64,000 bases of DNA from Staphylococcus chromogenes (GCF_029024625.1 NZ_CP118953.1:620001-684000); one strand, 5' to 3'. Counted from the first letter of the stretch, positions 43,355-52,767 are shown. The notes: generated by a model not told the origin, from the letters alone. Numbers and translations are program-made.

Positions 43355-44313
43355 CATTTCAGTTATCCAGACGCTATTTTTTCGTGGTACTGTTATTGAT
43401 AATTTGTTCATTTTTAAGTTTAAGTGCAGGGGCTATTTGGATGTCTCCTTTAAAAGTATTGAGAGAAATATGGACAGGGGAGAACTTTATTTTAGTGGAG
43501 TATCGCATACCAAGAATGATTTTAGGTATTCTTGTTGGGGCGGCTTTAGCCATCTCAGGTGCAGTGATTCAAGGCGTAGTACGTAATCCTTTGGCATCGC
43601 CAGACGTCATTGGAATTACGAAAGGAGCGAGCTTAGCCGCAGTCATTGTGATTATCGTTTTCCCAGCGGCGCCTCTATTTGTATTACCCTTTGCTTCTTT
43701 TGTTGGGGCAATGGTGATAAGTATTGTATTATCGCTACTCATTAGTTTTAAAGGTGTGAAGGGGTCTCAACTTGCGTTAATTGGGATGGCCATTGGAGCA
43801 ATAGCGATGGCTCTCGTTCAATATTTACTCATTCGTAGTCCAATGGAGGCCAATATTGCACTTGTATGGTTAACAGGAAGTTTATTTGGAAGAAACTACC
43901 AACATATCATTTCAATCTTGCCATGGTTGATTGTAGCTATTCCAGTGATTATGCTATATAGCCGCAAATTAGATTTACTTCATCTCGGTGAAGACGTAGC
44001 CACAAGTTTAGGAACGCATGTCAAACGCACAAAAATGATTTTATTAGTTGCCGCAGTGATGCTCGCGGGTGCCGCTATCTCAGTAGCAGGTGGATTAAGC
44101 TTTTTAGGTTTAATTGCACCGCACATTGCACGGAGTATCGTAGGTCATAAACATGTTCATATTGTTATGATGTCAGGACTCATAGGGGGACTATTGATGG
44201 TGTTTGCTGATGGATTAGCACGTATGATAGCACCTCCCCTAGATATTCCAGTTGGCGTTTTAATTGCAATTATAGGTGCGCCTTACTTTCTTTATGTCCT
44301 TCGAAAAATGTAG
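43351..44313 (+). CDS. htsC: Staphyloferrin A ABC permease HtsC
   Basis: 320-residue partner permease of HtsB, also FecCD type. YRIPRMILGILVGAALAISGA and GGLSFLGLIAPHIARSIVGH are the matching signatures. ATG 43351 overlaps the htsB stop (ATGA) and follows GGGGTGA by 8 nt. A terminator ends the operon. Confidence 0.93.
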   Translation: MTFQLSRRYFFVVLLLIICSFLSLSAGAIWMSPLKVLREIWTGENFILVEYRIPRMILGILVGAALAISGAVIQGVVRNPLASPDVIGITKGASLAAVIVIIVFPAAPLFVLPFASFVGAMVISIVLSLLISFKGVKGSQLALIGMAIGAIAMALVQYLLIRSPMEANIALVWLTGSLFGRNYQHIISILPWLIVAIPVIMLYSRKLDLLHLGEDVATSLGTHVKRTKMILLVAAVMLAGAAISVAGGLSFLGLIAPHIARSIVGHKHVHIVMMSGLIGGLLMVFADGLARMIAPPLDIPVGVLIAIIGAPYFLYVLRKM

Positions 44314-44350
44314 AATTAAGCATTTTATCATATCATCTTTAAGTCAATAC

Positions 44351-44390
44351 AAAAAAGCGAGCTAAGAAATTTTCTTAACTCGCTTTTTAT
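44351..44390. terminator. Terminator after htsC
   Basis: AAAAAGCGAG-TAAGAA pairs with TTCTTA-CTCGCTTTTT, one mismatch, with A and T flanks. It lies between htsC and a convergent small gene and probably serves both. Confidence 0.85.
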
Positions 44391-44414
44391 TGTTCATAAA
44401 TGTGAACGTCTATT

Positions 44415-44675
44415 TTATTTTGTGATTTCGTTATATACTTTTTTATCGTTTAATGTGTAAATGATGTATTGATGGTCATCCGTATCGATAATTACACGGT
44501 TCGTTTTGCCAAATGTTGATCCAATACGAGAAACTTCTTTTTCACTATCACAAGGAAATGCATGAATATCTTGGTCTTCAGTTACGTTTTTGATTTCGTC
44601 ATTTGGAATACGGATATCTGCAACTCTCCATTGGATTTGTACTTCTTTGTCATTTTTCTTAACTGTCATAGCCAT
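44415..44675 (-). CDS. SunI/YnzG-like PH-domain protein
   Basis: 86 residues from the ATG at 44675 ([20 protein letters not shown]). The pattern of [28 protein letters not shown] and a C-terminal helix resembles the SunI/YnzG family, which has a PH-like fold and includes the sublancin immunity protein of Bacillus. There is no membrane segment. The frame is open upstream to 44900, but that would overlap the next gene and lies ahead of a good promoter. AAAGGA precedes the start by 12 nt. Function in staphylococci is unknown. Confidence 0.78.
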   Translation of the reverse strand: MAMTVKKNDKEVQIQWRVADIRIPNDEIKNVTEDQDIHAFPCDSEKEVSRIGSTFGKTNRVIIDTDDHQYIIYTLNDKKVYNEITK

Positions 44676-44710
44676 TTGACTGACACATCCTTTACCTAAT
44701 TGATGATTAC

Positions 44711-44739
44711 ATTGTAACCGATTTCTCACAAGATTGCAA
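44711..44739 (-). promoter_or_regulatory. Promoter of the SunI-like gene
   Basis: On the minus strand TTGCAA (44739-44734) and TACAAT (44716-44711) are 17 nt apart, about 36 nt before the chosen start. This supports the short form of the protein. Confidence 0.65.
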
Positions 44740-44795
44740 GTGTAATGTGCTATACCTAATATTAAATGTGTCATACTATTAAAAGCGAAAATACG

Positions 44796-44825
44796 TTCGT
44801 ATTTAATGGAGAATTGTGATATACT
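44796..44825 (+). promoter_or_regulatory. Extended -10 promoter of the YdjM-like gene
   Basis: TG-A-TATACT at 44817-44825 is an extended -10; a weak -35 TTCGTA (44796-44801) lies 18 nt upstream of the hexamer. It is divergent from the SunI-like gene promoter. Confidence 0.45.
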
Positions 44826-44862
44826 ATGAGCATATTTTATATAAGTTTGAAAGGAGTCTAAA

Positions 44863-45366
44863 ATGACAGGAAAGACGCATTCTTCTGCAGGATTGCTCAT
44901 CGGGTCGATGGTAGCTACACATTATCAATTAGATCTATTTGAATCTGTGACAGCTATTGTAATTGCGGGTCTTGCGAGCATTCTTCCAGACATCTGTCAT
45001 TCACGAAGTATAATCAGTCAACGATTAAAATTGATAAACTTTATTATCAAACATTTGTTTGGCCATCGTACTTTTACACATTCTATTTTATTTATATTTA
45101 TATGTTATTATTTATTAACCTTAATTCAAACACCAATTTACTACATGATTAGCATTATTTGTGGTATGCTTTCACATGTAATATTAGATATGTTGACTCC
45201 TAGAGGTGTCCGCTTATTATTTCCATTACCAGTGCGTGTTCGCTTTCCCATTCAATTTAAAACAGGCGGTCTTTTAGATGTATCTTTAGCTTCGGCTTTT
45301 AGTATTTTGACGGTATACATATTATTTGAAGCGCCGATTAAGCGTATTCTTACGACATGGATTTAA
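44863..45366 (+). CDS. YdjM/DUF457-type membrane-bound metal-dependent hydrolase
   Basis: 167 residues with about four membrane segments. [15 protein letters not shown], the [11 protein letters not shown] motif (about 67-77) and [20 protein letters not shown] (about 105-124) hold the conserved His and Asp residues of the family. Biological role is unknown; some members respond to DNA damage. GAAAGGAG is 8 nt before the ATG. Confidence 0.85.
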   Translation: MTGKTHSSAGLLIGSMVATHYQLDLFESVTAIVIAGLASILPDICHSRSIISQRLKLINFIIKHLFGHRTFTHSILFIFICYYLLTLIQTPIYYMISIICGMLSHVILDMLTPRGVRLLFPLPVRVRFPIQFKTGGLLDVSLASAFSILTVYILFEAPIKRILTTWI

Positions 45367-45416
45367 TCATTGTATTCACGTTGTTCGCACATTAGAATCA
45401 AAGGAGCGTATCACAA

Positions 45417-46607
45417 ATGCTTGAGAAAAATAAATTAGAAAAATATAATCAACAACACTTACTAGAATATGAAAAGTTAATGAGTCAGAAAGAAAAAGAA
45501 AGACTAAATGACAGTTTGCAATCTTTGGATTTAGCAGAAATTCAAAAACTATATGAAGATGTTTACGTTAATCGTCAGACCATTCGAGACGTTTCTTCTA
45601 TTCAAGAAGTAATTTATACACGTAAAACAGACCTCAACGAAGACGAAATTGCAATGTATGAGCAAAAAGGGTTAGAGGCACTTCGCCAACATCAATTTGC
45701 AGTTTTATTAATGGCAGGAGGGCAAGGCACAAGACTTGGGTATAAAGGTCCTAAAGGCTCTTTTAAAATTGAAGGGGTTAGCTTGTTTGAACTTCAAGCA
45801 AGACAACTCATACGTTTATATGAACAAATTGGGACGTACATTGATTGGTACATCATGACAAGTGATATTAACGATGAAGAAACGCGACAATTTTTTAAAG
45901 ATGAAAACTACTTTGGATATGACCCTGAGCATATTTATTTTTATAAGCAAGATACTGTCGTGGCTCTAAATGAAAAGGGACAACTTATCTTTAACAAAAA
46001 CGCGCAAATCATGGAAACACCTAATGGTAATGGAGGCGTTTTTAAATCATTAAAAAAAGCAGGTTTACTCGAGCAAATGATTACGCGTGGTAATCGATTT
46101 ATTTTTATGAATAATATCGATAATGTTCTCGTAAAAGTATTAGACCCCGTTTTTGCAGGTTTCACTGTCCACTTTGATAAGGATGTCACGTCTAAATCCA
46201 TACAGCCTAAGCATGGCGAAAGTGTAGGGCGACTTGTGAGCCACGAAGAGAAAGATACAGTGCTTGAATATTCGGAATTAGACCCTGAAGTTGCAAATCA
46301 ATTTGATAATGCTAATATCGGGATTCATGCCTTTAAAACCGAATTCATTCAAAATGTAGTGGAGGAGCCATTACCGTATCATTTGGCCATTAAGCAATTA
46401 GAACAATTAGACGAAGATTTTGGTATAGTAAAACAACCCACCCTTAAATTTGAGCTTTTTTATTTTGATATTTTCAAATACGCAAACTCATTTATTACGT
46501 TGCAAGTTCCACGTGAAGAAGAGTTTAGCCCACTCAAAAATAGAGAAGGCAACGACAGTGTTGAAACCGCAACGAATGATTTGAAACGAATGAATATAAT
46601 TGAATAG
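45417..46607 (+). CDS. UDP-sugar pyrophosphorylase family uridylyltransferase
   Basis: 396 residues related to eukaryotic-type UDP-N-acetylhexosamine pyrophosphorylase (UDPGP family), which forms UDP-sugars from UTP and sugar-1-phosphate. The nucleotide-binding loop [20 protein letters not shown] sits at 97-116, and [15 protein letters not shown] near 236 provides the metal-binding region. Bacterial staphylococcal members have not been given a clear role; GlmU already supplies UDP-GlcNAc. CAAAGGAG is upstream of the ATG. Confidence 0.85.
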   Translation: MLEKNKLEKYNQQHLLEYEKLMSQKEKERLNDSLQSLDLAEIQKLYEDVYVNRQTIRDVSSIQEVIYTRKTDLNEDEIAMYEQKGLEALRQHQFAVLLMAGGQGTRLGYKGPKGSFKIEGVSLFELQARQLIRLYEQIGTYIDWYIMTSDINDEETRQFFKDENYFGYDPEHIYFYKQDTVVALNEKGQLIFNKNAQIMETPNGNGGVFKSLKKAGLLEQMITRGNRFIFMNNIDNVLVKVLDPVFAGFTVHFDKDVTSKSIQPKHGESVGRLVSHEEKDTVLEYSELDPEVANQFDNANIGIHAFKTEFIQNVVEEPLPYHLAIKQLEQLDEDFGIVKQPTLKFELFYFDIFKYANSFITLQVPREEEFSPLKNREGNDSVETATNDLKRMNIIE

Positions 46608-46617
46608 AGGTGGCGAA

Positions 46618-47304
46618 ATGTCACATTCGCAAGGCACAAAAGCAAAAAAGACGAAATCGAACGCTTTTAAAGATATCAACCCCCTGTCTTTTGGGGAGGA
46701 AATTGGAAATGCCGTTTCTCATGGATTTGCTGCTTTACTCATGTTGCTTGCACTTCCATATGCTGCTGTTTACAGTTATATCACTCAAGGTGTAACCATG
46801 GCGGTTAGTGTTTCAGTATTTGTAATCAGTTTGTTTTTAATGTTTATCTCTTCAACGGTATATCATACGATGCAACAAGCTTCTTCGCACAAATATGTAC
46901 TCCGGATTATAGATCATAGTATGATTTATGTGGCAATTTCTGGGAGTTACACACCAGTGTCCCTTGTCCTAGTCGGTGGATGGTTAGGGTGGACCGTCAT
47001 GATATTACTGTGGGTCATTACGATTTTAGGAATTTTATATAAATCCATCGCCACACACGTTAACCCTAAATTAAGTTTATTTATTTACTTATTTATGGGA
47101 TGGGTCGGTGTGATATATTTCCCAATTATCTTAAAAGAGCAGGCTTGGTTATTTTTACTTTTTATCGTGCTCGGTGGTGTAGCCTATACGATAGGTGCAT
47201 GGTTTTATGCTCAAAAAAATAGACCTTATTTCCATATGATTTGGCACATTTTTATCTTTATCGCATCAATTTTTCATTTTATTGCGATTGTTTATTTTAT
47301 GTAG
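46618..47304 (+). CDS. Hemolysin III / PAQR-family membrane protein
   Basis: 228 residues with seven membrane segments after a lysine-rich N-terminus. Conserved histidines lie in NAVSHG (about 32), SSTVYHTMQ (about 80), IDHSMIY (about 101) and the last helices MIWHIFIFIASIFHF. Bacterial relatives (YplQ, TrhA) are linked to membrane lipid homeostasis rather than haemolysis. ATG 46618 follows AGAGGTGG; an in-frame ATG at 46600 precedes this site. Confidence 0.87.
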   Translation: MSHSQGTKAKKTKSNAFKDINPLSFGEEIGNAVSHGFAALLMLLALPYAAVYSYITQGVTMAVSVSVFVISLFLMFISSTVYHTMQQASSHKYVLRIIDHSMIYVAISGSYTPVSLVLVGGWLGWTVMILLWVITILGILYKSIATHVNPKLSLFIYLFMGWVGVIYFPIILKEQAWLFLLFIVLGGVAYTIGAWFYAQKNRPYFHMIWHIFIFIASIFHFIAIVYFM

Positions 47305-47313
47305 GTGATAATG

Positions 47314-47514
47314 ATGAAGTTATCCAATTATAAATTAATCATGTTTGCTTTAGTAGTATTGTTACTCTTTCAATTTTACTTTGCGTTTTATTATCTCCTT
47401 GGTGAAGGTGCATCAAATGGTTCCCCAATTATGGGACTTTTATCTTTGATTTTAGCTTTTATCGTCATTGCGATAATGTTGTCAATACGACACTATTTTA
47501 AAAAGCATAAATAA
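47314..47514 (+). CDS. Small two-span membrane protein, unknown function
   Basis: 66 residues from ATG 47314, 9 nt after the HlyIII gene stop. Two hydrophobic helices (about 7-27 and 40-57) and a basic C-terminus (RHYFKKHK) are all that can be seen. AGGTGAT overlaps the end of the upstream gene, so it is probably translated in coupling with it. Confidence 0.7.
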   Translation: MKLSNYKLIMFALVVLLLFQFYFAFYYLLGEGASNGSPIMGLLSLILAFIVIAIMLSIRHYFKKHK

Positions 47515-47516
47515 GA

Positions 47517-47560
47517 CAAAAACGAATCTCTCTGTATTTATCGGGGTGGTTCGTTTTTAT
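47517..47560 (+). terminator. Terminator before sdrM
   Basis: AAAAACGAATC and GGTTCGTTTTT (one G-T pair) with an inner TCTC/GGGG helix, followed by T. Ends the HlyIII unit. Confidence 0.75.
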
Positions 47561-47616
47561 TACTTTAAAAATTATCATATAGTTATAGATGAATAGAAAA
47601 AAGGTGGACGCAAAAA

Positions 47617-48951
47617 ATGAAAATTAAACAGATAAATATTATCGTGTCGCTAGTATTAATTATGTTTATGTCAGCTATAGAGACGACAATTGTGGCAATT
47701 GCCTTACCTACGATGAGAAAAGCTTTACAACCAGATGCCTCCATCGCCCTTGTTTTTACGATATATTTTGTGGGTATTGTGACTGCGATTCCCGTGATTA
47801 GTGAGATGATGTCTCGTATCAAAGTACGTATGATTACGCTCATTGGTTTGTGCTTTTTTATAGGCGGAAGTTTACTTGCTGGGTTGAGTGGCAATTTTGA
47901 ATTATTGCTACTTGCCCGTTTCATTCAAGGAATCGGTGCAGGTGTTAATATGTCGCTCGCTCAAATTGTCCCAAAATTAGCTTTTGAAATTCCATTTCGA
48001 TATAAAGTTATGGGAATTGTAGGCAGTGTTTGGGGAATTTCAAGTATTATAGGTCCATTTATTGGCGGAGTGATTTTAGAGTGGACTACGTGGCATTGGT
48101 TATTTTTTATCAACGTACCCATTGGATTAGTCGCGATGATTTTAGTGGTTTTAAGCTATCATTTTGACAACGAAACAATTCAAAAACACCCCGTTGATTT
48201 CAAAGGTATCTTAGGGTTTTATTTCGTTATAGCGTTGTTCATGCTTTTAGTTTCAACTTTTAAACTTCAATGGATTTATTTAGTGGGTATCGCACTTTTT
48301 CTAATCAGTGGTTGGGGAATGATTCAATATTTTAAAAGACAGTCACGTCCATTTATTGCACTTAAAGAATTTACGCCAACGGTACGCTTAGCCTTTTTTA
48401 CAGACTTGTTAATCGCGATGATTTTAATAGGCTTCAACGTCTTTATACCTTCCTATCTGCAAGATACGTTGAATTTAACACCCTTACAAAGTGGACTTGT
48501 CATTTTTCCATTATCCGTCGGTTGGTTAATTATCAATTTTACTTTAGACAAAATAGAAGCTCGGTTGTCATTGAAAATGTTATATATCAGTTTGTTGAGT
48601 ATTTTACTTCTTGCAAGCTTAAGCGTGTTCTTTAATGTCATGCATCCTATTTTTATCGCGATAACCGTGTTCTTTGCGGGGATGAGTTTTGGAAGTGCCT
48701 ATACTAAAGACAGTGTTTTAGTTCAGGAAAGCGTTTCAGCTGACCAAATGAAAAAAATGATGTCGTTATTTACGTTAACGCGTAATTTGGGAAATGCGAT
48801 AGGTTCAGCAATTATGGGGACAGTTTATGGTCTGTCGATTGCAATTTTCCATTTTCCAATTCAACATGTGATGTTACTTACATTGGTTTTAATTATCATT
48901 TTAATCCTTTTATGGATTGTCAATGCTCGGCGAATAAATACCCATAATTAA
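47617..48951 (+). CDS. sdrM: Multidrug efflux MFS transporter SdrM
   Basis: 444-residue DHA2-type transporter with about fourteen membrane segments. SAIETTIVAIALPTMRKAL (about 20-38) is the motif D1 segment, with Glu22 in place of the usual Asp. The RFIQGIGAGVNMSLA stretch near 105 and the IGPFIGGVI motif C near 149 fit drug-proton antiporters. Neighbouring sepA and a second DHA2 gene match the S. aureus sdrM-sepA locus, where SdrM exports norfloxacin and dyes. Substrates here are inferred from synteny. Confidence 0.88.
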   Translation: MKIKQINIIVSLVLIMFMSAIETTIVAIALPTMRKALQPDASIALVFTIYFVGIVTAIPVISEMMSRIKVRMITLIGLCFFIGGSLLAGLSGNFELLLLARFIQGIGAGVNMSLAQIVPKLAFEIPFRYKVMGIVGSVWGISSIIGPFIGGVILEWTTWHWLFFINVPIGLVAMILVVLSYHFDNETIQKHPVDFKGILGFYFVIALFMLLVSTFKLQWIYLVGIALFLISGWGMIQYFKRQSRPFIALKEFTPTVRLAFFTDLLIAMILIGFNVFIPSYLQDTLNLTPLQSGLVIFPLSVGWLIINFTLDKIEARLSLKMLYISLLSILLLASLSVFFNVMHPIFIAITVFFAGMSFGSAYTKDSVLVQESVSADQMKKMMSLFTLTRNLGNAIGSAIMGTVYGLSIAIFHFPIQHVMLLTLVLIIILILLWIVNARRINTHN

Positions 48952-48991
48952 ATCTTGTATTTAAACAATTGTTAAATGAGGAGGCGTTGTA

Positions 48992-49459
48992 GTGAAAGGA
49001 AAATTTAATTTTGTTAATCTCATTACATTACTCGTCATTATTACAATATTTGTAATTTCAGGGGGTATTTTTTTAACTTTACTCGCTTTCGGCTTATTTG
49101 GGTTGAGTCGAATATTGATATATTTTCAATTAGCAGAGTTTACGTTTAACGAAGGTTTTTATGACAATCTATTTTACTATGGAAGTTACATTTTGTTAGG
49201 ATATTTTCTTATCTATTGCATTGAGTATGTGATGGATATCTTGAAAAAGAAACTTTATCCAAACCCTTATTTACAAGGGATGACCTTCCATCTCATCACA
49301 TATACACTCATTGTTTGTATGTTTTACTTTATTGTTCATATCCATTTTTCGCATATTCACATCGATTTTTGGGTGCTAATGATCATTATTGCTTTTCTAT
49401 ATTTGTGTAAGGAAATTTTTTATCCTGATTCTGAAGATTTATACCATCATCGAAAATAA
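48992..49459 (+). CDS. sepA: Multidrug efflux protein SepA
   Basis: 155 residues with four membrane helices and the LLAFGLFGLSRILIYFQLAEFTFN segment (about 29-52, continuous) close to S. aureus SepA. In S. aureus it gives low-level resistance to biocides and dyes. Start GTG 48992 after GAGGAGG. It follows sdrM by 40 nt and is probably cotranscribed. Confidence 0.9.
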   Translation: MKGKFNFVNLITLLVIITIFVISGGIFLTLLAFGLFGLSRILIYFQLAEFTFNEGFYDNLFYYGSYILLGYFLIYCIEYVMDILKKKLYPNPYLQGMTFHLITYTLIVCMFYFIVHIHFSHIHIDFWVLMIIIAFLYLCKEIFYPDSEDLYHHRK

Positions 49460-49804
49460 CTTTAATTGTCTATAAATGACGCTTCTTATTTTAAAGGTAA
49501 ATGCCTACTTTAAAGAAGCGCTCATTTATAGCTTTTTTATATAGTATAATCAAAATTTTTGGTGATTATATTTTTGACGTGTAAACTAAAAATGATTCTA
49601 TTTTTGAAAAGTATTTAGCTTTAAAACGAGTAAGATGTAAAGTCTAGTGACCATATATATGATGACCTATAGGGTTGTAACTGAATTTAATTAGTAAGTG
49701 AAATCCAAACTTTGAAAGAACTAGACGCTTTTAAAAAATGAATAGAATAATTGTTTTGTCAGAAGACGATGTTTCAAATATATGAAGAAAAGGGGAGAAG
49801 CAGG
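49460..49804 (+). other. Intergenic region between sepA and the second MFS gene
   Basis: 345 nt without a convincing gene. A long imperfect hairpin at 49478-49518 (CGCTTCTT...AAGAAGCG with an inner TTAAAG/CTTTAA helix) could end sdrM-sepA transcription, although its T-run (GCTTTTTTA) comes only about 14 nt later. The rest is AT-rich; I see no riboswitch or clear operator. Confidence 0.5.
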
Positions 49805-51241
49805 ATGTCGGGGATTCAAGTGAAAAAAGAAGAACGTAACATTATTGTTGCGGTGATGTTGATTAGTGCGTTTACTGCAATTTTGAATCAAACGTTACTC
49901 AATACCGCATTACCAGATATTATGCGGGGATTAAATATTGATGAAAGTACCTCTCAATGGTTAGTCACAGGGTTTATGTTAGTGAATGGGATTATGATTC
50001 CACTCACGGCTTATTTTATGGACCGTATACAAACAAGAACACTTTATATGATTGCAATGGGGATATTTTTATTGGGTTCTATTATTGCAGCGCTCGCCCC
50101 AAATTTTGCCATTTTAATGACAGCTAGGGTAATACAAGCGATGGGCGCGGGGATTATCATGCCATTGAGCCAGTTTACAATGTTTAGCTTGTTTCCTAAA
50201 AATCAACGTGGCTTTGCCATGGGGCTCTCAGGGCTTGTCATTCAATTTGCGCCAGCGATTGGACCGACTTTATCAGGAGTTCTCGTCGATCACTTTTCAT
50301 GGAGGGTTCCATTATTTGTGGTCGTTGCAGTCGCAATCATCGGTTACGTATTTGGTTTTAAATATATGAAAAACTTTAGTGAGATCAAACAAGTGAAATT
50401 AGATAAAGCCTCAGTCGTATTATCGACGTTAGGCTTTGGCCTTATGCTATATGCGTTTAGTATTGCGGGAACAGTCGGTTTTAGCAATATCATTGTCATC
50501 CTAAGTCTCATTATTAGTATTATCATTATTATTGTTTTCGTTACACGACAATTGTCTATTTCGAACCCTATTTTACGACTGGAAGCGTTTAAAAATCGTA
50601 TATTCACATTAACGTCGATTGCATCAATGATTGCATTCACGTCTATGGTTGGACCTGCATTATTAATACCTATATACATTCAAAATGTATTGCATTTATC
50701 TGCGTTTCTATCAGGTCTTGTCATATTGCCAGGTGCCATTATTAATGGTGCGATGTCAGTCGTGACAGGGAAAATATATGACAAAGTAGGGGCACGTGTC
50801 TTAATTATTCCTGGTTTTACTTTGTTACTTATTACGACACTCATGCTAAGCCAGGTTACAGCGCACACCTCATTTACGTATGTCATTATCGTCTTTACGA
50901 TTCGTTTATTCTCAATATCCTTTATTATGATGCCTCTTAATACAGCAGGGATTAACGCACTTGATAATGATATGGTTTCTCATGGTACAGCAATAATGAA
51001 TGCATTACGTACTATTGCAGGTTCAATGGGAACAGCAATTATGGTGACGGTTATGGCAATTGGAACAAAATTATATCAACCAGATCCATCAGTGAGTGCA
51101 CAAATGATTCCGAGAGAAGCTATGGCATATGGTGTAGAACTGGCATTTTACCTCGCTTCCGGAATTATCTTTTTGGGCTTGATTTTAAGTCTATTTATTC
51201 ATGATCGTTCGAAAAAGAAGAAAAACTTATCTGTAAGATAA
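49805..51241 (+). CDS. DHA2-family drug:proton MFS transporter (LmrB/EmrB type)
   Basis: 478 residues with fourteen predicted membrane segments. LNQTLLNTALPDIMRGL (about 23-39), RVIQAMGAGIIMPL near 105 and the motif C stretch near 143 (GPTLSGVLVD) are family marks. I chose ATG 49805 because GGGGAG lies 7 nt ahead; an in-frame TTG at 49751 lies further upstream. S. aureus carries a homologue next to sdrM-sepA. Substrate unknown. Confidence 0.87.
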   Translation: MSGIQVKKEERNIIVAVMLISAFTAILNQTLLNTALPDIMRGLNIDESTSQWLVTGFMLVNGIMIPLTAYFMDRIQTRTLYMIAMGIFLLGSIIAALAPNFAILMTARVIQAMGAGIIMPLSQFTMFSLFPKNQRGFAMGLSGLVIQFAPAIGPTLSGVLVDHFSWRVPLFVVVAVAIIGYVFGFKYMKNFSEIKQVKLDKASVVLSTLGFGLMLYAFSIAGTVGFSNIIVILSLIISIIIIIVFVTRQLSISNPILRLEAFKNRIFTLTSIASMIAFTSMVGPALLIPIYIQNVLHLSAFLSGLVILPGAIINGAMSVVTGKIYDKVGARVLIIPGFTLLLITTLMLSQVTAHTSFTYVIIVFTIRLFSISFIMMPLNTAGINALDNDMVSHGTAIMNALRTIAGSMGTAIMVTVMAIGTKLYQPDPSVSAQMIPREAMAYGVELAFYLASGIIFLGLILSLFIHDRSKKKKNLSVR

Positions 51242-51333
51242 GAGTTTGTAAATAATTTAAAGCAATAACCTTATTTTGTAACGACAAATTTGGTAAAATA
51301 AAAGCAAATTGTGCAATAAAGGAGATGGCGGAA

Positions 51334-52398
51334 GTGTTAACAGAAGTGCAAGTTAAACAAATAGTAGGTGAAATTATTGATCCTTCAGTTAATGTTCCAT
51401 TAAAAGAAACAGATGGAATTTTAGAAGTTTCTATAAAAGAAGAAAAAGAACATGTCAGTGTAAAAGTGGCAATGGCTCAATTAGGTGGCCAACAGCAATT
51501 AGATTTACAAATGGCAATTGTAGAAAAGCTTAAAGAAAATGGAGCAAAAACAGTAGGAATTCGTTTTGAAGCATTACCTGAAGATAAAGCTAAACAATTT
51601 CAAAGCTCAAACAATAATCAGCAACAAACAATTGAAGAGTTTTTAGCAAAAGGGAATGACTTGGAATTTATAGCGATTGCTTCTGGTAAAGGGGGCGTCG
51701 GTAAATCTACTGTTGCGGTTAACTTAGCGGTTGCTTTAGCGCGCGCTGGTAAACGTGTAGGATTAATTGATGCAGATATTTATGGTTTTAGTGTGCCTGA
51801 CATGATGGGTATAGATAATAAACCAGGCATAGAAGGTAAAACTGTAGTCCCCGTAGAGCGTCACGGCGTAAAAGTAATTTCAATGGCATTTTTTGTAGAA
51901 GAAAACGCGCCCGTTATTTGGCGTGGACCAATGCTTGGTAAAATGTTGACAAATTTCTTCACTGATGTGAAATGGGGCGAACTTGACTATTTAATTCTAG
52001 ATTTACCACCGGGCACAGGGGACGTCGCTCTAGATGTTCATACAATGTTGCCTTCAAGTAAGGAAATTATTGTGACGACCCCACACCCAACAGCTGCTTT
52101 TGTTGCTGCACGTGCAGGAGCTATGGCAAAGCACACTGAACATAGTATTTTAGGTGTCATTGAAAACATGTCATATTTTGAAAGTAAAGAAACAGGAAAT
52201 AAAGAATATATATTTGGACAAGGTGGCGGCCAAAAGCTAGCTGAGGAACTTCATACGGACTTGTTAGGACAACTTCCATTAGCGCAACCTTCATGGAAAC
52301 CAACAGACTTTTCACCTTCTGTATATCAACCAGAAGATGAACTAGGTCAAATCTATTTAGATATGGCTCAAAAAATTATCAACAAAACTGAAAAATAA
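51334..52398 (+). CDS. mrp: Mrp/ApbC-type iron-sulfur carrier ATPase
   Basis: 354 residues. An N-terminal MIP18/DUF59 domain (about 1-85) precedes a deviant Walker A GKGGVGKST (118-126) and a ParA-like ATPase domain with a DLPPGTGD Walker-B/switch region. It is a scaffold or carrier for Fe-S clusters. The CxxC pair found in E. coli Mrp after ENMSYF is replaced by ESKETG. GTG 51334 was chosen because AAAGGAG is well spaced from it; ATG 51325 abuts that site. Confidence 0.92.
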   Translation: MLTEVQVKQIVGEIIDPSVNVPLKETDGILEVSIKEEKEHVSVKVAMAQLGGQQQLDLQMAIVEKLKENGAKTVGIRFEALPEDKAKQFQSSNNNQQQTIEEFLAKGNDLEFIAIASGKGGVGKSTVAVNLAVALARAGKRVGLIDADIYGFSVPDMMGIDNKPGIEGKTVVPVERHGVKVISMAFFVEENAPVIWRGPMLGKMLTNFFTDVKWGELDYLILDLPPGTGDVALDVHTMLPSSKEIIVTTPHPTAAFVAARAGAMAKHTEHSILGVIENMSYFESKETGNKEYIFGQGGGQKLAEELHTDLLGQLPLAQPSWKPTDFSPSVYQPEDELGQIYLDMAQKIINKTEK

Positions 52399-52445
52399 AT
52401 AACGATTGAGAGTTTGGAAAATAGAGCCAACCCTTAATTTAGAAG

Positions 52446-52488
52446 GCCATCAAAATTTACTTTAAGATAAATTTTGATGGCTATTTTA
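52446..52488 (+). terminator. Terminator after mrp
   Basis: GCCATCAAAATTTA (52446-52459) and TAAATTTTGATGGC (52468-52481) form a perfect 14-bp stem, followed by TATTTTAG. Confidence 0.8.
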
Positions 52489-52641
52489 GTACTCCTTAAG
52501 CGTTTATACCTGCGTCAGTAAGAGCGATTTTATAACTTGATCTTATGGACGAATGATAATATAAAACGCTTCTTTTTATGTAGGTGTACGTAAGACACGC
52601 CTTTATGTGTAAATAAAGAGTTAAAAGTGTAAATAAAAACC

Positions 52642-52669
52642 TTGATATTCTTCATAAACATGATAGAAT
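52642..52669 (+). promoter_or_regulatory. Possible distal rrn promoter
   Basis: TTGATA (52642-52647), 16 nt, TAGAAT (52664-52669) with an extended TG. It lies about 100 nt before the clear rrn promoters in a 645-nt region that has no supportable gene. Confidence 0.4.
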
Positions 52670-52738
52670 ATTTTCTTGTGAGTGATAACACACACATATC
52701 TAACGAAAAAGTTAAAGTAAAAAAGTAGAAAAAACTTG

Positions 52739-52767
52739 TTGACTTTATACAGTTGAGTTGATATGAT
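52739..52767 (+). promoter_or_regulatory. rrn promoter P1
   Basis: TTGACT (52739-52744), 17 nt, TATGAT (52762-52767), preceded by an A-rich tract that could act as an UP element. Confidence 0.7.

Noticed and set aside
44676-44900. Longer form of the SunI-like protein starting at 44900
   Set aside because: The extra 75 residues overlap the start and promoter of the divergent gene, lie ahead of a TTGCAA-17-TACAAT promoter, and do not resemble the family.
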